Part shown: positions 12,820-21,503 of the stretch, piece by piece | How the letters are laid out: each line of letters opens with the position of its first letter | Position numbering within the stretch: the stretch's first letter is position 1 | Assembly (NCBI RefSeq): GCF_001458595.1 | Contig: NZ_LN890328.1 | Coordinates: 469,791 to 533,790, forward strand | DNA length: 64,000 nt | Source: Clostridium neonatale | GTDB lineage: Bacteria; Bacillota; Clostridia; Clostridiales; Clostridiaceae | Reading direction: 5' to 3' | The notes under the pieces: model-generated | What the model was told of the DNA's origin: nothing | Database searches by the model: none | The model's input: the letters and a program-made list of their open reading frames with translations, nothing else | Program-made: the position numbers and the translations under genes

Positions 12820-13401
12820 TTGGCAAAATATAGTTATGAATTCAAAAAAGAAGTTGTTCAAGCGTATTTGGATGGTAAAGGTGGTTATAAATTTCTTGCG
12901 AAAGAGTTTGGTATTCCTTCTCCAAGCAAGGTTAAATTATGGGTTGATAATTACCGTACATTAGGCGATGAAGCGTTGATGCGTTCAAGAAAAAATGAAT
13001 CTTTTACTTTCGAATATAAACTTCATGTAGTAGAATTATATCTAACAAGTGAGGTCTCATATCAGGAGTTAGCCCTTCAAGAAAGGATACATAATCCAAC
13101 GCAAATAGTTAAGTGGGTAAATGATTTTAGAATTGCTGGTCCTGATGCTTTGCGGCCGAAGAAGAAGGGACGAAAGATATCGTTGGAATCATCAAATAAA
13201 TTGTCTAGTAAAACAGAATCCGCCGAAATTGTTTCAGTTGACACTACTGCTGAACATGTAAAACAGCTTGAAGATGAATTGCTCAAGCTCAAAATTGAGA
13301 ACGCATATTTAAAAGAACTGAGGAGGCTGCGTTTAGAGGAGGAAGCTCTTCTGAAAAAACAGCGAGAATCATCCACAGCCTCCGAGGAGAATTCAAATTA
13401 A
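12820..13401 (+). CDS. IS3-family transposase OrfA (DNA-binding)
   Basis: 193 residues from the TTG at 12820, which is 8 nt after GGAGG. An upstream TTG at 12805 is in frame but lacks a ribosome site. There are two helix-turn-helix units in tandem, near residues 5-50 (KEVVQAYLDGKGGYKFLAKE) and 60-105, as in IS150-group OrfA, followed by a leucine-zipper-like helix near 150-180 (QLEDELLKLKIENAYLKEL). It binds the element's ends and is joined to OrfB by -1 frameshifting in this family. An A6C tract at 13354-13360 lies in the overlap and is the likely slip site. Confidence 0.88.
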   Translation: MAKYSYEFKKEVVQAYLDGKGGYKFLAKEFGIPSPSKVKLWVDNYRTLGDEALMRSRKNESFTFEYKLHVVELYLTSEVSYQELALQERIHNPTQIVKWVNDFRIAGPDALRPKKKGRKISLESSNKLSSKTESAEIVSVDTTAEHVKQLEDELLKLKIENAYLKELRRLRLEEEALLKKQRESSTASEENSN

Positions 13402-13442
13402 AAGATATTCTCGCAGTTGTAGGCTTTCCAAAAGCGACATAC

Positions 13443-14243
13443 ATGTATTGGCAAAAGCGATTTAATAGAGAAAATCCTAATAAAGAACTAGAAGAAAAGA
13501 TCCTTGAAATACGTAGTATTAATAAAGATTGGGGTTATCGACGTGTATACGGAGCACTACGTAAACAAGGAATACTTATAAATAAAAAGAAAGTTCAGAG
13601 AATTATGCAAAAGCTTAATCTTCAGGTGACTTCCTTTACAAGAAAGAGTCGTAAGTATAGTTCATACAAGGGTAAAGTTGGAAAGGTTGCTCCTAACAGA
13701 ATTCATAGACGTTTTGACACACAGATTCCTCATCAGAAAATCACAACAGATACTACTGAGTTTAAGTATTATGAGGTTGATGATAAGGGACGAATGATAA
13801 TAAAGAAACTATACTTAGATCCATTCATGGATATGTGTAATAGAGAAATCTTAAGCTATGGAATATCTCAACATCCGTCAGCGGCCAATATCATGGGAGC
13901 ACTAAACCAGGCAATTGAAATCACAGCTGATTGTCCATACAGAAGAACTTTTCATTCTGATCAAGGTTGGGCTTACCAAATGAAAGCTTATGTACACACT
14001 CTTAAAGAAAATCGAATTTTTCAAAGTATGTCCCGAAAGGGCAACTGCCATGACAATTCAGTAATGGAGAACTTCTTTGGAATAATGAAACAGGAAATGT
14101 ACTACGGCGTTGTTTACTACAGTTATGATGAACTCAAAGAGGCAATAGAACAATACATCAAGTACTACAATGAACAAAGAATTAAAGAGAAACTAGGATG
14201 GATGAGTCCCGTAGAATACAGGCTCAACCTCTTGGCTGCATAA
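13443..14243 (+). CDS. IS3-family transposase OrfB (DDE integrase core)
   Basis: 266 residues from the first ATG, but the frame is open well upstream and encodes family sequence (LRGEFKLKDILAVVGFPK) before it. The protein is therefore probably made as an OrfAB fusion through -1 frameshifting near 13354-13360. An HTH_21-like region (WGYRRVYGALRKQG) is followed by an rve integrase domain with catalytic D103 (TTDTTEF), D173 (FHSDQG) and E209 (SVMENFF). All three residues are intact and the C-terminus PVEYR is the usual ending. Confidence 0.9.
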   Translation: MYWQKRFNRENPNKELEEKILEIRSINKDWGYRRVYGALRKQGILINKKKVQRIMQKLNLQVTSFTRKSRKYSSYKGKVGKVAPNRIHRRFDTQIPHQKITTDTTEFKYYEVDDKGRMIIKKLYLDPFMDMCNREILSYGISQHPSAANIMGALNQAIEITADCPYRRTFHSDQGWAYQMKAYVHTLKENRIFQSMSRKGNCHDNSVMENFFGIMKQEMYYGVVYYSYDELKEAIEQYIKYYNEQRIKEKLGWMSPVEYRLNLLAA

Positions 14244-14247
14244 AAAT

Positions 14248-14276
14248 AGCGTAGCAGCCATTAAAACTGCTACGCT
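14248..14276 (+). terminator. Hairpin at the end of the IS transposase gene
   Basis: A 10-bp perfect stem (AGCGTAGCAG with CTGCTACGCT) and a 9-nt loop immediately after the orfB stop, inside the element. There is no T run directly behind it, so it may act as a weak terminator or shield the transposase gene from outside transcription. Confidence 0.5.
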
Positions 14277-14282
14277 TAAAAA

Positions 14283-14306
14283 GTCTAACTTTTTGGGGTC
14301 ACCTCA
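14283..14306 (-). repeat. Right terminal inverted repeat of the IS3-family element
   Basis: Reads TGAGGTGACCCC then AAAAAGTTAGAC on the minus strand and matches the left end at 21 of 24 positions. Confidence 0.9.
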
Positions 14307-14309
14307 AAA

Positions 14310-14327
14310 TAGCATCCTTTTTTTATT
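14310..14327 (+). terminator. Right half of the V-ATPase operon terminator
   Basis: TAGCATCC followed by seven T residues. It is complementary to GGATGCTA at 12754-12761 on the other side of the insertion sequence. Alone it cannot fold into a hairpin with nearby sequence, but the two arms could still pair across the 1.5-kb insert in a long transcript. Confidence 0.85.
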
Positions 14328-14470
14328 ACATATTAAAAATACATAGATATGTTAAAAAAATTAACTATACTATAAAATAAAATTTTTAAAATTAACAAAA
14401 GAGGACTTGGTTTATTAGAAGATAATTGGATACAATATAAATACAACCTAATTAAAGGGGAGGAAGTATA

Positions 14471-16240
14471 TTGAAAAAACAAGTAATGTTAAGTTTGATA
14501 GTATCAATAACTTTACTTTTCAGTAGTGCTACTTTTGCACTTGCAGATCAAACAGAAGATGCTAAAGAGATAACAAAAATAACAATAATACATACCAATG
14601 ATACACATTCAAGAGTATTAGCAGAAGATGGAGGCCTAGGTTTTGGAAAAATAGCAACATTAATTAAGAAAACTAAATCAGAAAATCCCAATACTTTAGT
14701 AGTTGATGCTGGTGATACATTACATGGAAAACCAATTATAAATGTAAGCAAAGGTGAGAATGCAGTTAAAATATTAAATGCAGCAGGGTATGACTTTATG
14801 GTTCCAGGAAATCATGATTTTAATTATGGAATAAGTAGACTTATAGAACTAAGTAAATTAGCAAAATTTAAAATGCTAGGTGCAAATTTTACTTATGACA
14901 ATGGAACTGAAATTTTTCCACCATATGAAATAGTAGAAATGGGTGGAGTTAAAATAGGAATTTTTGGATTATGTACACCAGAAACAGTATATAAAACAAG
15001 TCCATCTAATGTAGAAGGAGTAAAATTTAATGATCCAATAGAAGTTTCTAGAAGAATTGTAGATCAGTTAGATGATAAAACTGATATAATAATAGGGTTA
15101 GCGCATATAGGACTTGATGAAAGTTCCATCATTACATCTAAAGAAATAGCAGAAAAAGTTTATGGGATAGATGTAATAATAGATGGGCATAGCCATACAG
15201 AATTAGAGAATGGTCTTGTTGTTAACAATACATTAATTGCTCAAACAGGTGAATATGGTAATAATTTAGGAATAGTAGAAATTGAAGTTAAAGATAATAA
15301 AGTAAAAAGCAAGAATGCTAAATTATTGAAAGCATCTGATTATGCAAGTTTAGAAGAAGATAAAGATGTTAGTTCTTTAATAAATGAAATTAAAGCAAAA
15401 AATGATATTGTATTCTCAGAAGTTGTAGCAAATTCAAATATAGATCTTGATGGTGAAAGAGAAAATGTTAGAAGAAAAGAAACTAATCTTGGAAATTTAT
15501 CAGCGGATGCAATAAGAGCAGAAACTAAATCAGATATAGCATTTGTAAATGGAGGTAATATAAGAACGTCTATACCAGCAGGTCGTGTTACAAAAGGTAA
15601 AATAGCAGAATTATTTCCATTTGGAAATACAATTCAGGTTATAAAACTAAATGGAAGAGATGTAAAGAAAGCGTTAGAAGTATCTGTAAGTGGATACCCA
15701 GAAACACAAGGAGGTTTCTTACAAGTAAGTGGAATAACATTTGTCTTTGATCCATCTAAACCCGTTGGCAGCAGAGTATATGATGTGAAGGTAAATAATA
15801 ACTTAATTGATGGCACTAAAGAATACACAGTAGCCATAAATGATTTCTTATCAGAAGGTGGAGATGGCTATGGCGTATTTAAAACTAAGGTAGTGGCTGA
15901 ATTTGGAACATATGAAGAAATATTTGCAAACTATTTAAACAATAATGGAACAAAAGGCTGTGAAGTTAGTGGAAGAATACAGGTTAAAGGAAACTCTATA
16001 GCTTCAAATGAAAGCTTAAAAAATAGAGAAAATGAACAATATGAAGTTGTGAAAACTGAAAGTAATGTTAAAGTTATCGCTACTACTTCAAAGGAAATTG
16101 TATATGTAGTGAAATCTGGTGATAATCTAACTAAAATAGCAAGTGAAAATAATAAGACATGGCAAGAAATTGCAAAATATAATAATTTGAAGAATCCTAA
16201 TTTAATTTATTCAGGAGAAAAAATTAAATTACTAACATGA
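14471..16240 (+). CDS. Secreted 5'-nucleotidase/UshA-like phosphoesterase with C-terminal LysM domain
   Basis: 589 residues. A signal peptide (1-26, ending FALADQ) is followed by a calcineurin-like metallophosphatase domain with IIHTNDTHSR, VDAGDTLHG, GNHDFNYG and GHSHTELENG, the metal-ligand motifs of UshA/CpdB enzymes. The 5'-nucleotidase C-terminal domain (about 310-500; NLSADAIRAE, GNIRTSIPAG, NDFLSEGGDGY) positions the nucleoside. Residues 545-589 (YVVKSGDNLTKIASENNKTW) form one LysM repeat that should hold the enzyme on peptidoglycan. It probably releases nucleoside and phosphate outside the cell. TTG start after GGGGAGGAAG. A monocistronic gene closed by a terminator. Confidence 0.92.
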   Translation: MKKQVMLSLIVSITLLFSSATFALADQTEDAKEITKITIIHTNDTHSRVLAEDGGLGFGKIATLIKKTKSENPNTLVVDAGDTLHGKPIINVSKGENAVKILNAAGYDFMVPGNHDFNYGISRLIELSKLAKFKMLGANFTYDNGTEIFPPYEIVEMGGVKIGIFGLCTPETVYKTSPSNVEGVKFNDPIEVSRRIVDQLDDKTDIIIGLAHIGLDESSIITSKEIAEKVYGIDVIIDGHSHTELENGLVVNNTLIAQTGEYGNNLGIVEIEVKDNKVKSKNAKLLKASDYASLEEDKDVSSLINEIKAKNDIVFSEVVANSNIDLDGERENVRRKETNLGNLSADAIRAETKSDIAFVNGGNIRTSIPAGRVTKGKIAELFPFGNTIQVIKLNGRDVKKALEVSVSGYPETQGGFLQVSGITFVFDPSKPVGSRVYDVKVNNNLIDGTKEYTVAINDFLSEGGDGYGVFKTKVVAEFGTYEEIFANYLNNNGTKGCEVSGRIQVKGNSIASNESLKNRENEQYEVVKTESNVKVIATTSKEIVYVVKSGDNLTKIASENNKTWQEIAKYNNLKNPNLIYSGEKIKLLT

Positions 16241-16277
16241 TATATGGTTAAATAGTATAAATAAGTTGATGAACAGA

Positions 16278-16326
16278 GAGTGTTTAAAAATAATATTTTA
16301 ATTTTTGAATACTCATCTTGTTTTTT
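16278..16326 (+). terminator. Intrinsic terminator after the 5'-nucleotidase gene
   Basis: A 14-bp stem (16278-16291 with 16301-16314, two G-U pairs) with a 9-nt loop, followed by a T-rich stretch. Confidence 0.65.
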
Positions 16327-16423
16327 ATAATATAATTTACCATGTAAAAGGATAAAGCTTAATAATTTTGTAATTGATAATAAGTCCCTTTAATAGTATA
16401 ATCTAATAGGTAATTAAAATGGA

Positions 16424-16465
16424 TATATAATAAGTATTTATATATAATAAGTATTTATATATAAT
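16424..16465. repeat. AT-only tandem repeat, 17-bp unit, 2.5 copies
   Basis: The unit TATATAATAAGTATTTA occurs twice in full and once in part, directly upstream of the next gene. Each copy contains TATAAT, so the repeat offers alternative -10 elements. Confidence 0.7.
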
Positions 16466-16485
16466 TTTACTAAGGAGTAGATACA

Positions 16486-17436
16486 ATGAATTACATAATA
16501 GCAATGGTGGTTGCATTTATAGTGTCATTTGCCATAATGCCACTTCTTATGAAATTATCTGAAAAGATTGGATTTACAGATAAACCTAATAAGAGAAAAA
16601 AACATAAATCACCAACTCCTTTATGTGGAGGAATAGCACTATACATAGGATTCTTTGTTTCATATTTATTATTTGTAGGAGATGAAGCAAAGCAGCAAAT
16701 AATGATATTTATTGGTGCTACATTTATAGTATTAATAGGACTTGTTGATGATTATTATAAGACTAAGGGAAAAGAGTTTCCTATTTTGCCAAGATTAATA
16801 ATTCAGCTTTTATCAGCTATTCTTGTGTTTAAAGCTGGTATAATTTTTAAAGGCTTTACAAATCCATTTACATCAGAATTCATACTATTAAATCCGACGT
16901 TACAGTTTATATTAACAATAACATGGATTTTTGGAGTAACTACTGTTATAAACTGGTCTGATGGTATGGATGGATTAGCTGGTGGTATATCTTTAATATC
17001 ATCTATTACATTTTTTGTGGCAGCAATAATATTAGGGCGGAATGTTTCGGCTCTAATTTCTATTGGATTAGTTGGAAGTATTGCAGGATTTTTATATTAT
17101 AATAAATATCCGGCAAAAGTATTTATGGGAGATTCCGGAGCTAATCTTTTAGGATTTTTATTAAGTATAACTGCATTAGATGGAGCTTTTAAATCTGCTA
17201 CGGTAATGAGTCTTTTTATCCCAATATTTGCACTTGCAGTACCTATATTTGATAATTTATTTGTTATTTTTAAAAGATTTTCAGAAGGTAAACCTGTATA
17301 TCAAGCAGATAGAAGTCAAATACATTTTAGACTAGAAGCGAAAGGTTTTACTCCTAAGCAGGTTGTTAAGTATATAATGATAGTAAGTATACTTTGTAGC
17401 TCAATTTCTATTTTTTTGTTATTATTTAAACAATAA
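16486..17436 (+). CDS. Undecaprenyl-phosphate glycosyl-1-phosphate transferase (TagO/WecA/MraY family)
   Basis: 316 residues with about ten membrane segments. Family motifs are present: GLVDDYYKTKG near 85 (Mg2+-binding Asp pair), NWSDGMDGLAGG near 157, MGDSGANLLGF near 215 and the cytoplasmic loop ADRSQIHFRLEAKGF near 270, the substrate-specificity loop. It should transfer a HexNAc-1-phosphate from UDP-sugar to undecaprenyl phosphate, starting wall teichoic acid or another secondary wall polymer. MraY itself normally sits in the dcw cluster, which is not here, so TagO/WecA is preferred. Sugar specificity is not readable from sequence. Confidence 0.88.
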   Translation: MNYIIAMVVAFIVSFAIMPLLMKLSEKIGFTDKPNKRKKHKSPTPLCGGIALYIGFFVSYLLFVGDEAKQQIMIFIGATFIVLIGLVDDYYKTKGKEFPILPRLIIQLLSAILVFKAGIIFKGFTNPFTSEFILLNPTLQFILTITWIFGVTTVINWSDGMDGLAGGISLISSITFFVAAIILGRNVSALISIGLVGSIAGFLYYNKYPAKVFMGDSGANLLGFLLSITALDGAFKSATVMSLFIPIFALAVPIFDNLFVIFKRFSEGKPVYQADRSQIHFRLEAKGFTPKQVVKYIMIVSILCSSISIFLLLFKQ

Positions 17437-17526
17437 ACTTGTTATACAATATACTGGTAAAATGTTTAAATACTAACTTTACAAATTTAAGCAGATAGTA
17501 TATAATTATTAAAAAATGAATATTAA

Positions 17527-17631
17527 CTTATCAAGAGAGGTGGAGGGACTGGCCCAATGAAACCCAGCAACCAATATGGTTCATATACTATATGTGGTGC
17601 TAAATCCTGCAGTATTAAACTGATAGATAAG
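17527..17631 (+). ncRNA. SAM-I (S-box) riboswitch aptamer
   Basis: The conserved S-box core is present: CTTATCAAGAGAGG opening P1, GGAGGGACTGGCCC, ATGAAACCCAGCAACC, GGTGCTAAATCC, and GATAGATAAG closing P1. It senses S-adenosylmethionine. A terminator hairpin follows 18 nt later. When SAM is abundant the terminator should form and switch off the downstream methionine synthase genes. Confidence 0.95.
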
Positions 17632-17649
17632 GTATTTTAATAGAAAGTT

Positions 17650-17681
17650 AAGTCTAGAGGAATGCCTTTAGACTTTTTTTT
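17650..17681 (+). terminator. Riboswitch expression-platform terminator
   Basis: An 11-bp stem (17650-17660 with 17665-17675, one G-U pair), AATG loop and T8 tail. It is the off-state hairpin of the SAM-I switch. Confidence 0.88.
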
Positions 17682-17716
17682 ATATAATTATGGAATAGTA
17701 TTAGGAGGAATTTGAA

Positions 17717-17749
17717 ATGAGTAGTAAAAGCGTAGAAAGTTTTTATTAA
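17717..17749 (+). CDS. Ten-residue mini-ORF between the riboswitch and the metH operon
   Basis: ATG at 17717 opens MSSKSVESFY and stops with TAA. It has an unusually good ribosome site, TTAGGAGGAATTTG, stronger than that of the following gene. It could be a leader peptide or the remnant of a gene decayed after its start. Nothing else supports translation. Confidence 0.35.
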   Translation: MSSKSVESFY

Positions 17750-17788
17750 TTATTATAAAATAAAATTTAAATGTTTATGGGGAATAAT

Positions 17789-18472
17789 ATGAATGAATTT
17801 AATATTAGTATAAATAAAGAAGAAGTATTAAGATATCTCGGGTATAAAGACCAAATTATAGATGAAAAGATAATGAATACTATCGATGAATGCATAAAGG
17901 AAGTTAAAGAAATAATAACTCCAAGAGTAATATATGAATACAAAGATATTAAAATTATAGACGAAGGTGTAGAAATATTAGGTACTAATCTACAATTAAC
18001 AGGAAAAGATATAAAAAATCATCTTTTTAATTCAAACAAATGTGTACTTATGGCAGTAACAATTGGAAATGATATTGAAAGAAAGACTAGATTATATGAG
18101 AAAACTAATTTAACTAAAGCTTTAATACTAGATTCTTGTGCTACAACAGCAGTTGAAGAAGTGTGCGACATAGTTGAAGAGGAAGTAAGAAAAAAAGCAG
18201 AAAATGATAATATGGATATAACTTTTAGATATAGTCCTGGATATGGTGATTTACCATTAGATGTGCAAAATAGTTTTTTAAGAACATTGGATGCTCAAAA
18301 AAGAATAGGACTTATAGCATCAGAAAACAACCTATTGTTTCCAAGAAAATCTGTAACAGCGATAATTGGCATTATTGAAAAAGGAGTTAGTAAGAAAAAA
18401 AAGAGCTGCAAAGAATGTAGTAATTATGAAAACTGTAGTTTTAGAAGAGAGGGCGAAAGTTGTGGGGCTTAA
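17789..18472 (+). CDS. Stand-alone methionine synthase reactivation-domain protein
   Basis: About 227 residues resembling the C-terminal activation domain of MetH, which binds SAM to re-methylate inactivated cob(II)alamin. RYSPGYGDLPLDVQ near 150 is the SAM-binding motif. A Cys cluster at the C-terminus (CKECSNYENCSFRREGESC) is typical of the clostridial stand-alone form and could bind metal. The ATG at 17789 follows GGGGAA; an in-frame ATG at 17771 has no good site. It precedes and overlaps the MetH core gene, so the two halves are made together under the SAM-I riboswitch. Confidence 0.85.
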   Translation: MNEFNISINKEEVLRYLGYKDQIIDEKIMNTIDECIKEVKEIITPRVIYEYKDIKIIDEGVEILGTNLQLTGKDIKNHLFNSNKCVLMAVTIGNDIERKTRLYEKTNLTKALILDSCATTAVEEVCDIVEEEVRKKAENDNMDITFRYSPGYGDLPLDVQNSFLRTLDAQKRIGLIASENNLLFPRKSVTAIIGIIEKGVSKKKKSCKECSNYENCSFRREGESCGA

Positions 18473-20867
18473 AGAATTTATAAAAAATAATATTTTAATA
18501 TTTGATGGGGCTATGGGAACAATGCTTCAAAAAAAGGGATTAAAGTTAGGTGAGAATCCTGAACTTTTAAATATAACATCACCATCTATAATAGAAGATA
18601 TACATAGAGAATATATAGAAAATGGTGCAAATGTAATAACTACTAATACATTTGGTGCAAATGAACTAAAACTTAAACTTTGTAATATGGAAGTAGAAGA
18701 AGCAGTAAGTGCAGCAGTTAATATTGCAAAAAAAGCTAAAGGGAATAGTGCTGCCTATATAGCTTTAGATATAGGACCAATAGGAGAATTATTGGAGCCT
18801 ATGGGAACATTAAGCTTTGATAGAGCCTATGAAATATTCAAAAGGCAAATAGTTGAGGGGGTAAAATGTGGAGTAGATATAATACTTTTAGAAACTATGA
18901 CAGACCTTTATGAGCTTAAAGCAGCTATACTTGCTGCAAAGGAAAATAGTGATTTACCTATATTTGCAACTATGACTTTTGAGGAAAATGGAAGAACATT
19001 TACAGGATGTTCCCCCGAATCAATGGTATTGGTACTTGAAGGATTAGGGGTAGATGCGCTTGGTGTAAACTGTTCACTTGGACCTAAGCAGCTTAAACCT
19101 GTTATTGAAGAAATATGTAGCTTATCTAATATTCCAGTAATGGTTCAGCCAAATGCAGGACTTCCTACATTATCAATAGGCAATGAAACTAAATATGATG
19201 TAACCAAGGAAGAGTTTGCTGAAACTTTATGTGGTTTTGTTGATAAAGGAGTAAGAATCATTGGAGGATGTTGTGGAACTACTCCAGAGTATATAAGAGA
19301 ATTATGTATTAGAACTAGAAATATAGAATTAAAAAATAAAGAAATAAACTATTATTCGGCAGTTTGTACACCATCAAAAGTAGTTCGTATAGATAGAATT
19401 AGAATTGTTGGGGAAAGAATAAATCCGACAGGAAAGAAGTTATTTAAACAAGCACTCATTAATGATGATTTAGATTATATTTTAAATACAGCTGTTGCAC
19501 AGGTTGAAGGTGGTGCACATATTCTAGATGTTAATGTTGGATTACCAGAGATTGATGAGCCTAATATGATGCATAAGGTTGTGAAGGAAATACAAGGAAT
19601 ATTAGATATTCCTCTTCAAATAGATTCATCAGACGTAAATGCAATTGAAACTGGACTTAGATATTATAATGGTAAGCCAATATTAAATTCAGTTAATGGG
19701 GAAGATAAGGTCTTAGAAAGAATATTACCACTTGTAAAAAAATATGGTGCTAATGTTGTAGGTTTAACTCTTGATGAAAAAGGAATACCGCCAAAAGCAG
19801 AAGATAGATTTAAGATCGCAGAAAAAATAGTTAATAAGGCTATAGAGTATGGAATAAGAAAAGAAGATGTATTTATCGACTGCTTAGTTTTAACGGTGTC
19901 AGCACAACAGGAAGAGGTTCAAGAAACCTTAAAAGCTGTAAGAATGGTTAAAGAAAGATTAGGCGTTAAAACACTTCTAGGAGTTTCAAATATATCTTTT
20001 GGACTCCCTAATAGACAATTTATAAATGAAACATTCTTAGCGTTGGCTTTAGGAAATGGACTGGATTTGCCTATAATGAATCCTAATGAAACTGGAATGA
20101 TGAGAATAGTTGATACATACAATGTTTTATATAATTATGATAAAGGTTCAGAGAAGTATATAGATAAGTATGCTAATGTAAAAATAAGTACAACTACATC
20201 ATTGAATGATTCAAAAGATAACAATAAAATAAGTGATAAGAATGAAATACGTAATTTGAAAGGGATAGTGATAAAAGGGCTAAAAGAAGAAGCTAAAAAC
20301 GCGACTGTTGAACTTTTAAATACGCTTAAACCACTTGAAGTTGTTAATGAATATCTGATCCCAGCATTAGATGAAGTAGGTGAAAAATATGAAAAAGGTG
20401 AGCTATTCCTACCACAATTGATTCAAGCAGCTGAAACAGTTAAGAATTCATTTACTGTGTTGAAAGCTGAAATAGCAAAGAGCAACACAGAAAATATATC
20501 GAAAGGTAAAATAATAGTTGCAACAGTTAAAGGTGATATTCATGATATAGGAAAAAATATTGTAAAAGTTATTTTAGAAAATTATGGATATGAAATGATT
20601 GACTTAGGTAAAGATGTTCCTATTGAAACTGTTGTAGAAGAAGCAAGAAAGCATAATGTAAAACTAGTTGGATTAAGTGCTCTTATGACAACCACATTAA
20701 GGAGCATGGAAGAAACTATCAAAGCATTAAAAGACGATGGATATGATGGAAAGGTATTTGTTGGAGGAGCAGTTCTTACTCCGGATTACGCAGAGCAAAT
20801 AGGGGCGGATTTTTATGCAAAGGATGCTAAAGAATCAGTTGAAATTGCGAAAAAGATATTAGGATAA
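18462..20867 (+). CDS. metH: Cobalamin-dependent methionine synthase core, lacking the activation domain
   Basis: 801 residues from the GTG at 18462 (MGLKEFIKNNILIFDGAMGT). Domains: homocysteine-binding barrel 1-290 with zinc ligands in GVNCSLG (about 203) and GGCCGTTPE (about 268); pterin/methyl-THF barrel about 305-560 (RIRIVGERINPTG); B12 cap and cobalamin-binding module about 590-801 with DIHDIGKNI near 691. E. coli MetH (about 1,230 residues) carries a fourth reactivation domain; here that is encoded by the preceding gene, with 11 bp overlap. The longer open frame upstream of 18462 is an overlap artefact inside the activation-domain gene. Confidence 0.93.
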   Translation: MGLKEFIKNNILIFDGAMGTMLQKKGLKLGENPELLNITSPSIIEDIHREYIENGANVITTNTFGANELKLKLCNMEVEEAVSAAVNIAKKAKGNSAAYIALDIGPIGELLEPMGTLSFDRAYEIFKRQIVEGVKCGVDIILLETMTDLYELKAAILAAKENSDLPIFATMTFEENGRTFTGCSPESMVLVLEGLGVDALGVNCSLGPKQLKPVIEEICSLSNIPVMVQPNAGLPTLSIGNETKYDVTKEEFAETLCGFVDKGVRIIGGCCGTTPEYIRELCIRTRNIELKNKEINYYSAVCTPSKVVRIDRIRIVGERINPTGKKLFKQALINDDLDYILNTAVAQVEGGAHILDVNVGLPEIDEPNMMHKVVKEIQGILDIPLQIDSSDVNAIETGLRYYNGKPILNSVNGEDKVLERILPLVKKYGANVVGLTLDEKGIPPKAEDRFKIAEKIVNKAIEYGIRKEDVFIDCLVLTVSAQQEEVQETLKAVRMVKERLGVKTLLGVSNISFGLPNRQFINETFLALALGNGLDLPIMNPNETGMMRIVDTYNVLYNYDKGSEKYIDKYANVKISTTTSLNDSKDNNKISDKNEIRNLKGIVIKGLKEEAKNATVELLNTLKPLEVVNEYLIPALDEVGEKYEKGELFLPQLIQAAETVKNSFTVLKAEIAKSNTENISKGKIIVATVKGDIHDIGKNIVKVILENYGYEMIDLGKDVPIETVVEEARKHNVKLVGLSALMTTTLRSMEETIKALKDDGYDGKVFVGGAVLTPDYAEQIGADFYAKDAKESVEIAKKILG

Positions 20868-20868
20868 T

Positions 20869-20915
20869 AAAATAAGCGAAATCTTTGACTTTAATGTTAG
20901 AGTTTCGCTTATTTT
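20869..20915. terminator. Intrinsic terminator after metH
   Basis: A 13-bp perfect stem (AAAATAAGCGAAA with TTTCGCTTATTTT) starts right after the stop codon. Flanking A and T runs let it work in both directions. Confidence 0.75.
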
Positions 20916-20938
20916 ATATATAAATATATTTGGCTATA

Positions 20939-20974
20939 TTGACAAATACTGTTATAGGCAATATATTACCTATA
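20939..20974 (+). promoter_or_regulatory. Promoter with overlapping operator of the MarR-like gene
   Basis: TTGACA (20939-20944), 17-nt spacer, TATATT (20962-20967). A 22-bp inverted repeat TATAGGCAATA/TATTACCTATA (20953-20974, one mismatched pair) covers the -10 box. It has the size and placement of a MarR autoregulatory operator. Confidence 0.65.
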
Positions 20975-20987
20975 TGAAAGGAAAGTT

Positions 20988-21503
20988 ATGATAGAGAAAA
21001 ATAAAAATTTAAAAGAGAGTGTTATAACCGTAGAAAATAGAAAGTTCATTTTTGCTAGTTTATTTTTACTTGCTAATAAACTACAAACTGTTGGAGATAG
21101 ATGGGATGAAACAATTACTTTTAAGCAATGGTTGCTCCTAATAATGATAATTCAATTTAAAGAATCATATCCAACACTTACGGAAACAGCAGAGTTAATA
21201 GGTACTTCTAGACAAAATATAAAACAGTTGGTTTTAAAATTATAACAAAAAGATTTTATAGAAATATTAAAGGATGCTGAGGATAACAGAATTATACGAT
21301 TAAAAACAACTGAAAAAGCAAAAAAAATTTTAGATGAAAAAAGTCAACAGCAAGAAATTTTTTTTAAACATATGTACAATGGAATTACAAAAGAAGAAAT
21401 AGAAGTTGTTTATAGATGTTTTTTAAAACTTGATTCAAATTTAGATTATATAAATAAATTAATAGAAAAGGGGTATAAGTATGAAGATAGCAGTAATATA
21501 TAG
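20988..21503 (+). pseudogene. MarR-family regulator interrupted by one in-frame TAA
   Basis: The frame opens MIEKNKNLKESVITVENRK and contains a winged-helix region (YPTLTETAELIGTSRQNIKQ), then meets TAA at 21243-21245. The same frame continues without any other stop to 21503 as KDFIEILKDAEDNRIIRLKT and following, the expected wing and dimerisation helices. Read through, the protein would be about 171 residues, normal for MarR. A Glu (GAA) or Gln (CAA) to TAA change fits the position. Its promoter and operator look intact, so the inactivation may be recent. The distal part overlaps the start of the flavodoxin-like gene. Confidence 0.8.

Larger units (their letters stand above)
12766..14306 (+). 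mobile_element. IS3-family insertion sequence (IS150-like), 1541 bp, apparently intact
   Basis: The ends are imperfect 24-bp inverted repeats (12766-12789 and 14283-14306; 21 of 24 match) that start TGA and share GACCCCAAAAAGTTAGAC. AAA flanks both ends (12763-12765, 14307-14309), consistent with the 3-bp target duplication of IS3 elements. Inside are overlapping orfA and orfB in the relative -1 frame, and orfB keeps the DDE triad. GC content is visibly higher than in the surrounding DNA. It lies in the same orientation as the V-ATPase operon. Both the reading frames and the ends look functional, so it may still be active. Confidence 0.92.

Noticed and set aside
13077..13376. Minus-strand frame inside the transposase orfA
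   Set aside because: Shadow of orfA; no ribosome site.
17527..17631. Cobalamin riboswitch before the B12-dependent methionine synthase
   Set aside because: The sequence shows the S-box core (GGAGGGACTGGCCC, AACCCAGCAACC), not a cobalamin box.
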